14,371 nt of DNA. Origin: Ferruginibacter sp. (GTDB lineage: Bacteria; Bacteroidota; Bacteroidia; Chitinophagales; Chitinophagaceae). Made by a program: the position numbers and the translations under genes. The stretch covers positions 1-14,371 of the forward strand of contig JANXOQ010000453.1 in assembly GCA_025357775.1 (NCBI GenBank). The letters run 5' to 3'. Numbering within the stretch: the first letter of the stretch is position 1; each line of letters starts with the position of its first letter. The notes under the pieces were generated by a model that was not told where the DNA came from, did not search any database, and saw only the letters and a program-made list of their open reading frames with translations. Positions 1 to 6,468 of the stretch are shown one piece after another.

Positions 1-2585
1 CTAACCATTGGGCGATACTCATATAAAAAATATTGACCAGTAACATAAGTACCCAATATTCTTGTATAACTATGGAAACCAATATTTACATTGTTGCAAC
101 CAGCTGCTACAGCTGGATCTCCAGCACCATCTAACAAGAAAAAATTCCAATGCCCTAATACATTTGCATTATACTTTGGTATAAAACATGTAAAGCCATT
201 TACTAGATTACTTAGTTCTGCAGCTGGCACTGTTTGTGCTGCATATACAGAGTGTGTAAGATTAGCTACTTGAGGTGCATCTGCATCTCCACCTCCACCT
301 GTTTCACCTACTACATTATGTGGTACTGCATTATTTAATTTTAAAGGCAAGTATCTAAAATCTGCCTCTACTATTACACTATCATTTGCTACATAAGTGG
401 CAGGTAATGCTGGGGCAAAGGTAGCCATAGACCAATCAGCTCTAAAACTTTTGTCGGCTACCAAAGCTGTAATAGGCACACCAGTAGCTATGTAATTTGT
501 AGCACCTCTTTTTATAGTTACTTTGGCTGTAGCTGCTTTCCATGTTCCATAATTAAACTTCCACTCTGCTATTACAAAATTCCAGTTGGTTATTGTAGCA
601 GGGGTAGATTGGTTAGCTACAAAACTTCTATATTCTGTATGCAAAGTATCTCCTGGCTTATACCTGTCTAAATCAATTTTGTTTAAATCTATGGTTCCGC
701 CAGCATCAGGCTTCCCATCTTGGTTATTATCTGGCAGGCCATAAGTTGTTCTATAAAAATTAAAAACAGTAGGCACAATACCACCTGTAGGGCATGGCTC
801 TCCACAAATTACGTCTACTGTATAAAAACTACAACGCCTACTTACTAATTGACTGCCTGCCGCACAAGTACTATCGTTTACCATATATAATTCATAAGGT
901 ATGTTTTGTGCACCGCAAGCACCTGTAAGAGGAGTGCATATTTTAAACGTTACTTGATTTACTCCACCTGGGGTATAACGAATAATTACATCTTGCCCTA
1001 CTTGTTTAGGATAGCCAGGGTGTGCAGTATTACCAGTTAAACTTTCGTAAACATCTGTAGCCAAGTTTGCTATAGTACAGCCAGCTGGCAAGGTTACTTT
1101 TACATCTATATATTGTGTATTACCAACGCCATTAGGACCTAGCGAAGCAGGAAAATCAATTTTATATTTAAAACAACTGCCAGCTTGCACTTGTGCAGGT
1201 AACTGTACTGATGAACTAGGCAAGTAGTTAGTTGGACCATATCTTAGACCTTGAAAAGTGCCAATTGTAGATGCACCACACTCACTAGAATAATTTAAAG
1301 CAATACCAATGTTTTCAGATGGGTAATGGCCATCTCCACAATTGCTACTGCTACATATACTTATTGTCCATGTTACTGTAAAGGTACCCCCTGCTGGTAC
1401 AACAAAGCCAGCTGGCATAATTACTCTAAATAAACCTGGTTTACCCACCGCACAATCTGGTATTACATTGGCTTCTTTAACAATAACCCAACTTGGCAAA
1501 ACTATAACTCCGCTTGGGTGTACACCATTAACTAAAATAGATGCAGTATCCATTATTTCTTCTCTGTTAGGCGTAAAACCATTTGCATAAGTATTACCTA
1601 TTTGAAAGCTAACATTTGCAGCAGGGCCATTACCAGCATTGGTAACTACTGCTGTAAATGTAGCATAAGGGCTAGCAGCACAACTACCATTACCAGCGGT
1701 AACTACAGTAACGGCGGCACTTAAATTAGGTATAGTAACAAGTGTAGTTATATTGCCAGTGGTGGTGGCAGTTTGGCAAATTTCTGTTGCACTACAACCC
1801 CACCCTACTTCATAATTAGTAGTAGCAGGTGTGCAACTTGCTACAGTAACTGGTTGTGTCACTACAATTGGTGGTTCACCATCACAATATCCACCAACAA
1901 AAGATGGAGTGCCAAATATTTTATAAAACTTTTTAGTAGTAGTAGACAATGTCGCATCTGGTGCAAAAGGCACACCTTGTACTATTATGTTTCCGTTTGG
2001 TACAAGGCCTGTGCTTACATAATCTATTGTAAGAAAAATAGTGTCGGCACAACCTTGACCAGCATTTTTAAAAGTAAAAGTTCTTGTTTGGTTGCTACCA
2101 AGCGGCACATTTGCCAAAGATGCAGGTTGAGTCATGCTTAAACTTGGGTATGTTACAACATAGCTATTATTTGCAGGGTCTACTTCACTCACTGTACCAA
2201 CCGTTACTTTATCTTTAAAGTTACCCGCTGCCAAAGAAAATGTACGAGCAGAACAATCTGCACGCCTTTTTATAGTAAAAGTATAAGCGCTAGTAGCACC
2301 AGTAAGATTAAATACTGGGTTATTTGCACTGCCAGACTCTACTACCGTAGCAGTACCAGAGATTAGTGTAAAACTACCAGGTATGTATGAAACACCTGTA
2401 GGTAATAGAATACTAATTGGTACACTAACACCAGAACCTGTAACTGCTACTGTAAGTTTTGTATTATCAAAGCAAACAGTAATGTTTTCGGCTGCAGAAG
2501 GGTAGCTTATTGTTTGAGCTTTTACACCTAGAGTGTTCACAAGCAAAAAACAAGAAAGCAAAAAAACGTAGAGGGTTTTTTTCAT
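1..2585 (-). CDS. large secreted Cys-rich beta-repeat (DUF11-like) surface protein, 3' end outside window
   Basis: An open frame reads without a stop from an ATG at 2585 down to the left edge, giving at least 861 residues, so the C-terminus is missing. The start is supported by a clean signal peptide: Met-Lys-Lys, a hydrophobic core (LYVFLLSCFLLVNTLGV) and a likely cut near Lys-Ala-Gln at residues 22-24. The mature part is rich in Thr, Val, Gly and Asn, with spaced Cys and stretches such as ITVCFDNTKLTVAVTGSG and FTFKNAGQGCADTIFLTIDY. These resemble the DUF11/Ig-like beta repeats of Bacteroidota surface proteins. Near residue 630 a D-N-N-Q-D-G-K-P-D loop looks like a calcium-binding thrombospondin-3 or dockerin-type motif. 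Proteins of this build often end in a type IX secretion sorting domain, but that end cannot be seen here. Role in adhesion or the cell surface is inference; no enzyme motif was recognised. Confidence 0.8.
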   Translation of the reverse strand, partial: MKKTLYVFLLSCFLLVNTLGVKAQTISYPSAAENITVCFDNTKLTVAVTGSGVSVPISILLPTGVSYIPGSFTLISGTATVVESGSANNPVFNLTGATSAYTFTIKRRADCSARTFSLAAGNFKDKVTVGTVSEVDPANNSYVVTYPSLSMTQPASLANVPLGSNQTRTFTFKNAGQGCADTIFLTIDYVSTGLVPNGNIIVQGVPFAPDATLSTTTKKFYKIFGTPSFVGGYCDGEPPIVVTQPVTVASCTPATTNYEVGWGCSATEICQTATTTGNITTLVTIPNLSAAVTVVTAGNGSCAASPYATFTAVVTNAGNGPAANVSFQIGNTYANGFTPNREEIMDTASILVNGVHPSGVIVLPSWVIVKEANVIPDCAVGKPGLFRVIMPAGFVVPAGGTFTVTWTISICSSSNCGDGHYPSENIGIALNYSSECGASTIGTFQGLRYGPTNYLPSSSVQLPAQVQAGSCFKYKIDFPASLGPNGVGNTQYIDVKVTLPAGCTIANLATDVYESLTGNTAHPGYPKQVGQDVIIRYTPGGVNQVTFKICTPLTGACGAQNIPYELYMVNDSTCAAGSQLVSRRCSFYTVDVICGEPCPTGGIVPTVFNFYRTTYGLPDNNQDGKPDAGGTIDLNKIDLDRYKPGDTLHTEYRSFVANQSTPATITNWNFVIAEWKFNYGTWKAATAKVTIKRGATNYIATGVPITALVADKSFRADWSMATFAPALPATYVANDSVIVEADFRYLPLKLNNAVPHNVVGETGGGGDADAPQVANLTHSVYAAQTVPAAELSNLVNGFTCFIPKYNANVLGHWNFFLLDGAGDPAVAAGCNNVNIGFHSYTRILGTYVTGQYFLYEYRPMV

Positions 2586-2932
2586 AAAATTGAATTTAAT
2601 TAACATTTGATTTTTATTAAGACGCTGTTACAAAATAATAGTCACCACCAATTAACGCTTTATAATTTTTTTTAGTATGCTTAGTTAAAATTAAAAATAT
2701 TTTATTAGTTTAATGTATTTGCAAGTAATTGGTTTTGTGTTTTTTAAAATTAATAATTTCAAAAAAATGTTAATATCTTTTTTAAATTAAAAACTAACTA
2801 AACAATAATATTTCTGAGCAATTTGTAATTAGCATGGATGATTATTTTCAACTTTTTAGAATCATTGTTGTCCGAAATAAAAGATGAATTTTCCACTATT
2901 TTATATTAATCCTAATTTACCAAAAAAATAAC

Positions 2933-3025
2933 ATGTACAGATCTACAAATTATGTAGGACAACCGATATTATCGCAGCAACTTTCTTTGATTAACAATGC
3001 TTCGGTTGATTTACCCCTATTTTAG
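2933..3025 (+). pseudogene. probable remnant of an IS4-type transposase N-terminus
   Basis: A 30-codon frame starts MYRSTNYVGQPILSQQLSLI and then stops. Many Bacteroidota IS4-family (DUF4372-type) transposases begin with a similar layout: M-x-x-S-T-x-x-x-G-Q-P-(I/V)-x-x-Q-(L/I)-L-x-(F/L)-I. After about 20 residues the similarity ends, and the catalytic DDE region is absent from the 200 bases that follow. This therefore looks like a decayed left end of an insertion sequence rather than a working gene. The family match is from memory of the motif and was not searched. It could also be a chance small ORF. Confidence 0.4.
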
Positions 3026-3215
3026 ACAAGAATTCCAATTTTGAGTATTTACCATATTTACAACCCTATATTTTTAGGAAATAATGATTATCTCAAAAAA
3101 CAATAACGTATAATCGTAATTTATTGCTGCAAATAATTATAATTGATTGTACAAAAAAATTTGAAACTTCGCTTTTTCTCTTTTGACCTCTTAGCAAACC
3201 AATAAAACAATTTAC

Positions 3216-3223
3216 TATTTTTG
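3216..3223 (+). promoter_or_regulatory. -7 box TATTTTTG just before recR (leaderless start)
   Basis: TATTTTTG is a full match to the Bacteroidota -7 element TAnnTTTG. It ends five bases before the recR ATG, so transcription would begin at or within a base or two of the start codon and the mRNA would be leaderless. No good TTG -33 element lies 19-21 bases upstream; only a TTA is near that spot. Confidence 0.55.
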
Positions 3224-3228
3224 CAGCC

Positions 3229-3849
3229 ATGCAATTTTCTTCAAAACTTATTGAAAACGCCGTTAACGAATTTGCCAAATTACCAGGCATTGGTAAAAAA
3301 ACAGCCTTGCGTTTGGTTTTGCATTTGGTAAAGCAAAATGCGCAAGAAGTAGATATGTTTAGCAGCACTATCGCTAAAATGCGCAATGAAATAAAGTTTT
3401 GTAGAAAATGTTACAATGTTTCGGATACTACTACCTGCGAGATTTGTAATAACACAATACGAAAGCAAAATTTTATTTGTGTAGTAGAAAATATTCGAGA
3501 CGTAATCGCCATTGAGAATACCCAACAGTTTAATGGATTGTATCATGTATTGGGTGGTATTATTTCCCCGCTTGATGGTATTGGCCCTGACCAACTTACT
3601 ATTAATGCGCTTGTGCAACGGATAAAGGATGAAAACATAGAAGAAGTAATTTTTGCGCTTAACCCAAACATACAAGGCGACACTACTATATATTACATTG
3701 GTAGAAAGCTAAAAGATATAAAAGTTAAAATTACTACGATTGCCCGTGGTATTGCTTTTGGCGGCGAATTAGAATATGCAGATGAAATGACTTTGGCTAA
3801 AAGTATTACCAATCGTATTCCTGTAGAAAATTATATATCGGCATCCTAA
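3229..3849 (+). CDS. recR: recombination mediator protein RecR
   Basis: RecR works with RecO (and RecF) to load RecA onto single-stranded DNA at gaps during repair. The 206-residue product has the full family layout and usual length. A helix-hairpin-helix LPGIGKKTALRLVLHLV lies at residues 18-34. A zinc finger has Cys58, Cys61, Cys70 and Cys73. A Toprim domain starts at about residue 82 (ICVVENIRDVIAIE). The conserved ARGIAFGGELEYADEMTL segment lies near 172-189. The start is fixed by the close fit to RecR N-termini and by the -7 box directly upstream. It stands alone between a divergent surface-protein gene and the metH locus, with no sign of damage. Confidence 0.96.
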   Translation: MQFSSKLIENAVNEFAKLPGIGKKTALRLVLHLVKQNAQEVDMFSSTIAKMRNEIKFCRKCYNVSDTTTCEICNNTIRKQNFICVVENIRDVIAIENTQQFNGLYHVLGGIISPLDGIGPDQLTINALVQRIKDENIEEVIFALNPNIQGDTTIYYIGRKLKDIKVKITTIARGIAFGGELEYADEMTLAKSITNRIPVENYISAS

Positions 3850-3910
3850 GTATTGATAATATAAATGAAAAACTTATCACACAAATTTATGCCGTTCGTG
3901 GCTAATTAAT

Positions 3911-3941
3911 TTTGTAATAACCCTCTCATAGCTTACATTTG
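3911..3941 (+). promoter_or_regulatory. promoter TTTG-N19-TACATTTG upstream of metH part 1
   Basis: TTTG at 3911-3914 and TACATTTG at 3934-3941 are separated by exactly 19 bases, matching the Bacteroidota sigma-ABfr consensus (TTTG, 19-21 bases, TAnnTTTG). Transcription would start near 3947, which leaves an untranslated leader of about 168 bases before the metH part 1 ATG. A second -7-like match (TAATTTTG, 3907-3914) overlaps the -33 box but has no upstream partner. Confidence 0.6.
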
Positions 3942-3945
3942 CACC

Positions 3946-4115
3946 TGTGCGAAGCAAGATTTGTTTATTGTTCACCTACGCACATTTTACAAAAGATTGA
4001 ACTAATAAACGAAATACATTTCCTGCCAAAATAACTTCGTGCAGACTTGCAAATCGTTTCAATAGTCAAATCTTTATTTTACGTAAGTTTTTTCTTAAAG
4101 AAAGCATAACTACAT
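3946..4115 (+). promoter_or_regulatory. long, possibly structured 5' leader of metH part 1
   Basis: The predicted leader can pair in several places. TGTGCG at 3946-3951 pairs with CGCACA at 3979-3984. AAAGATTGA at 3992-4000 pairs, with one bulge, with TCAAATCTTT at 4066-4075 and encloses about 65 bases. TTTCTTAAAGAAA lies just before the start codon. No cobalamin riboswitch B12 box or known SAM riboswitch core was recognised. It may be an unlisted regulatory leader or ordinary AT-rich sequence; the pairings were found by eye only. Confidence 0.25.
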
Positions 4116-5135
4116 ATGGATATTAGAGAGATATTAAAAGAAAGAATACTTATTATTGATGGTGCTATGGGTACCATGATACAGCAGCAAAAATTAGAAG
4201 AAACAGATTATAGAGGAGAACGTTTTAAAGACTGGCATACCGATGTAAAAGGCAACAACGATTTACTAAGCATTACACAGCCCGATATTATACAAGGCAT
4301 ACACGAATTATATTTGGAAGCTGGTGCAGATATTATAGAAACAAATACATTTAGCAGCACCACTATTGCACAAGCAGATTATGATATGCAAGCATTGGCT
4401 TACGAACTAAACGTAGCATCTGCAAAATGTGCTAGAGCTGCTGCCGATAAATACACAGCAATGAATCCTGATAAACCAAGGTTTGTTGCAGGTGCTATTG
4501 GACCATTAAATAAAACACTTTCGCTTTCGCCTGATGTAAATAACCCTGGCTTTAGAGCCGTAACTTTTGACGAAGTAGCTGAAGCTTATACAGAACAAAT
4601 AAAAGGCTTAGTAGATGGCGGCGTAAATATTATTTTGATAGAAACTATTTTTGATACGTTGAATGCAAAGGCGGCGATTTATGCTACTAAAAATTATTTT
4701 AGACAGAACCCCCCTTCGGGGGGCAGGGGGGCTTTACCAATTATGATTTCGGGTACTATCACAGATGCTAGTGGACGTACTTTAAGTGGACAAACTTTAG
4801 AATCATTTTACATTTCTGTAATGCATGCAAACCCAATTAGCGTAGGCCTTAACTGTGCTTTGGGTGCACAAGAAATGAGACCGCATGTAGAGGAGCTTTC
4901 GCAAATAGCAAGTTGCTTTACGTCTGCATATCCTAATGCTGGTTTGCCAAATGCTTTTGGTGAGTATGATGAACAACCGCATGAAACAGCACATATTATT
5001 GAAGAGTGGGCAAAAGAAGGTTGGTTAAATATTGTAGGTGGATGCTGTGGCACTACACCTGGGCATATAAAACATATAGCTGATGCGGTGAAAAATTTTA
5101 AGCCAAGGGTAATGCCTGAGTTGGTAGAAGAGTAA
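4116..5135 (+). CDS. metH: methionine synthase part 1: homocysteine S-methyltransferase domain (split MetH)
   Basis: This 339-residue protein matches the N-terminal homocysteine-binding barrel of cobalamin-dependent methionine synthase, which activates homocysteine on zinc for methyl transfer from methylcobalamin. The start segment has the family motif [13 protein letters not shown]. The zinc ligands are all present: Cys247 in GLNCALG, and Cys310 and Cys311 in GGCCGTTP, the same numbers as in E. coli MetH. The gene ends exactly where the pterin domain would begin, and that domain is encoded separately at 6469, so this is a domain-boundary split rather than a frameshift. In the loop before [20 protein letters not shown] a GC-rich repeat (4709-4734) adds the peptide [10 protein letters not shown] in frame. 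That loop is variable in the family, so activity is probably kept. The gene is the first after the 3911 promoter. Confidence 0.93.
   Translation: MDIREILKERILIIDGAMGTMIQQQKLEETDYRGERFKDWHTDVKGNNDLLSITQPDIIQGIHELYLEAGADIIETNTFSSTTIAQADYDMQALAYELNVASAKCARAAADKYTAMNPDKPRFVAGAIGPLNKTLSLSPDVNNPGFRAVTFDEVAEAYTEQIKGLVDGGVNIILIETIFDTLNAKAAIYATKNYFRQNPPSGGRGALPIMISGTITDASGRTLSGQTLESFYISVMHANPISVGLNCALGAQEMRPHVEELSQIASCFTSAYPNAGLPNAFGEYDEQPHETAHIIEEWAKEGWLNIVGGCCGTTPGHIKHIADAVKNFKPRVMPELVEE
4709..4734 (+). repeat. GC-rich hairpin repeat, copy R1, in frame inside metH part 1
   Basis: Six C, TTC, six G, CA, six G, CTT. The first two blocks form a hairpin, followed by the tail CAGGGGGGCTT. It is read in frame as PPSGGRGAL. 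It belongs to the same family as the copies at 6352-6380, 8687-8710, 9126-9151, 11129-11155 and 11284-11309. It stands out sharply from the roughly one-third GC surroundings. Confidence 0.85.
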
Positions 5136-5186
5136 AAATGAATTTCCGATCCCTATTTTAGTAGGAATCGAAAATTGAAAAATATT

Positions 5187-5215
5187 AAAAATCCGAGACA
5201 GTGTCTCGGATTTTT
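5187..5215. terminator. perfect 14-bp-arm palindrome after metH part 1; terminator-like, copy P1
   Basis: AAAAATCCGAGACA, a single G, then TGTCTCGGATTTTT: 14-bp arms that pair perfectly, ending in a T run on both strands. It would serve as a Rho-independent terminator in either direction, between metH part 1 and the DUF1016 gene. The 19-base core is the same palindrome that occurs three times inside the DUF1016 coding region (5545, 5584, 5623), so it may be a nuclease-associated repeat as much as a terminator. The one-base apex means that in RNA the loop must open a few pairs. Confidence 0.6.
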
Positions 5216-5232
5216 GAAAGCATAAAATTAAA

Positions 5233-6396
5233 ATGAGTAAAATAACAACAATACAACTTTTTAAAAATATAAAAACACTTGTAGAACAAAGCAAGCGTGA
5301 GTTGTATGTTATTGCCAATACCACACTTACAGAAACTTATTTTCATGTAGGAAGATTAATTGTAGAACATGAACAACAAGGAAGTAATAGAGCAAGCTAC
5401 GCAAAAGAAACATTAATAAATTTATCTGCTAAACTTACAACATCATTAGGTAAAGGATTTTCAGTTGATAATTTAGAAAATATGCGGAAGTTTTATGTAG
5501 TGTATAAAGATGATTATTTAAAGCATATTAATAAAAATCAAAAATCCGAGACAGTGTCTCGGAAATTGAAGAAAGGAACAAAATCCGAGGCAGTGCCTCG
5601 GAAATCGGAAGTAATTGCAAAATCCGAGACACTGTCTCGGAAATTGAGTTTATCCCCATTTAAACTTACTTGGTCTCATTATATATTTCTTTCAAATATT
5701 GATATTGTTATAGAAAGAAAATTTTATGAAATAGAGGCTACCTCAGAAAATTGGAGCCTTAGAGAATTAAAACGACAATACGAAAGTGCATTATTTGAAC
5801 GCCTTGCACTTAGTAGGGATAAGGCAAAAGTAAAAGAACTTGGTAAGAAAGGACAAGTAATACTAAAACCTTCTGATGCGGTGAAAGACCCATACATACT
5901 AGAGTTTTTAGACTTGCATGAAAAAGATTTTTACAGCGAAAATGATTTTGAACAAGCCATTATAAATAAGTTGCAAGGATTTTTATTGGAACTTGGCAAA
6001 GGATTTTTATTTGTAGATAGACAGAAAAGAATAAAAATGGATGGTGATGATTACAGCATAGATTTGGTTTTTTACAATAGAATATTAAGGTGCTTTGTAT
6101 TGATAGATTTAAAAATAGGTACGCTACAACATAAAGACCTGGGACAAATGCAGATGTACGTAAATTATTATGATGAAGAAATAAAAGACGAAGCAGAAAG
6201 CAAAACTATTGGTATTATACTTTGCAAAAACAAAAAAGAAAGTACTATAAAATATACTTTAGGAAAAGGTAACAAACAAATATTTGCTAGCAAGTACAAA
6301 GTATTTTTTCCTGAAAAACAAATATTAAAATTGATACAAGAGAGCAGTAGGCCTCCCCTAACCCCTCCAAAAGAGGGGAAAAGAAAGCTAAATTGA
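5233..6396 (+). CDS. DUF1016 / YhcG-type PD-(D/E)XK nuclease, inserted between the two metH genes
   Basis: The 387-residue product has the DUF1016 layout. An N-terminal helical domain (residues about 1-95) contains VGRLIVEHEQQG and LSAKLTTSLGKGFSVDNLENMRKFY. A linker follows, then LTWSHYIFLSNI and NWSLRELKRQYESALFERLALSRDK. A C-terminal PD-(D/E)XK nuclease domain has Asp277 (SIDLVFYNR) with Asp292 and Lys294 (VLIDLKIG), and ends with DLGQMQMYVNYYD and TIGIILCK. Family members are nuclease-fold proteins found near mobile DNA and defence genes; their role is not settled. The linker (about residues 104-140) is three 13-residue units (KSETVSRK, KSEAVPRK, KSETLSRK starts) made by palindromes at 39-bp spacing. 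The last codons (RPPLTPPKEGK) come from repeat R2. The gene interrupts an otherwise expected metH1-metH2 pair, so recent insertion is likely. Confidence 0.85.
   Translation: MSKITTIQLFKNIKTLVEQSKRELYVIANTTLTETYFHVGRLIVEHEQQGSNRASYAKETLINLSAKLTTSLGKGFSVDNLENMRKFYVVYKDDYLKHINKNQKSETVSRKLKKGTKSEAVPRKSEVIAKSETLSRKLSLSPFKLTWSHYIFLSNIDIVIERKFYEIEATSENWSLRELKRQYESALFERLALSRDKAKVKELGKKGQVILKPSDAVKDPYILEFLDLHEKDFYSENDFEQAIINKLQGFLLELGKGFLFVDRQKRIKMDGDDYSIDLVFYNRILRCFVLIDLKIGTLQHKDLGQMQMYVNYYDEEIKDEAESKTIGIILCKNKKESTIKYTLGKGNKQIFASKYKVFFPEKQILKLIQESSRPPLTPPKEGKRKLN
5545..5641 (+). repeat. three tandem 39-bp units each with a 19-bp palindrome (P2-P4) in the DUF1016 gene
   Basis: The palindromes are at 5545-5563, 5584-5602 and 5623-5641, exactly 39 bases apart. 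P2 is TCCGAGACAGTGTCTCGGA. P3 has A to G in the left arm and the matching T to C in the right arm, so pairing is kept although two amino acids change (T to A, S to P). P4 has C instead of G at the centre, which makes it the exact reverse complement of P2. The core also occurs upstream of the gene at 5192-5210. Confidence 0.9.
6352..6380 (-). repeat. GC-rich hairpin repeat, copy R2, at the 3' end of the DUF1016 gene
   Basis: On the plus strand it reads CCTCCCC, TAA, CCCCTC, CAAAA, GAGGGG, AA. CCCCTC (6362-6367) pairs with GAGGGG (6373-6378). Read on the minus strand it has the same order as R1: hairpin, short spacer, then a G-rich tail. It supplies the last in-frame codons (PPLTPPKEGK) of the DUF1016 gene. 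Confidence 0.7.
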
Positions 6397-6406
6397 AAAA
6401 CTGAAT

Positions 6407-6435
6407 TTGAACGGAGCGTCGCCACCGAAGTTCAA
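6407..6435. repeat. hairpin in the gap between the DUF1016 gene and metH part 2
   Basis: TTGAAC (6407-6412) pairs with GTTCAA (6430-6435). Inside, CGG/CCG and GC/GC pairs can extend the stem around GTC. The core is GC-rich compared with its surroundings. It lies 33 bases before the metH part 2 start and is not followed by a T run, so it is not a typical terminator. It could be a remnant of the inserted DNA or a translation-affecting structure. Confidence 0.4.
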
Positions 6436-6468
6436 TCAAGGCTCTACTGCTGACAAACAAAAAAGAAA

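Larger units (their letters stand above)
2586..3228. other. AT-rich intergenic region between secreted protein and recR
   Basis: This 643-base gap is very AT-rich and separates divergent genes. It holds the probable transposase remnant at 2933-3025 and the recR -7 box at 3216-3223. A GTTGTCC/GGACAAC pair (2866-2872 and 2958-2964) lies around the start of the remnant and may be a trace of an insertion sequence end. No RNA gene, CRISPR array or convincing promoter for the secreted protein was found. The best candidate for that gene, a 7/8 match to TAnnTTTG on the minus strand around 2631-2638, has no -33 partner. Confidence 0.6.

Noticed and set aside
91..2141. Plus-strand open frames across the left 2.1 kb
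   Set aside because: They are antisense to the long minus-strand secreted-protein frame and show low-complexity translations with no domain features.
2838..2909. Small ORF MIIFNFLESLLSEIKDEFSTILY
   Set aside because: Only 23 codons in AT-rich DNA, with no promoter and no recognised family.
3850..4115. Cobalamin or SAM riboswitch before metH
   Set aside because: No B12 box or recognisable SAM core was found by eye. Only generic pairings are visible, so it is listed as an unnamed leader.
4709..4734. Repeat R1 as a transcription terminator
   Set aside because: It lies in the middle of an intact conserved gene and is followed by a G block rather than a T run.
5545..5641. Palindromes in the DUF1016 gene as a CRISPR array
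   Set aside because: Only three units, inside an open reading frame, with near-identical rather than unique spacers in coding phase and no cas genes. The Cas2-like gene nearby is VapD, not Cas2.
5136..6468. metH split as a sequencing frameshift or pseudogene
   Set aside because: The split falls exactly at the boundary of the homocysteine and pterin domains, both parts have complete motifs and good starts, and two-gene MetH is known in this phylum.
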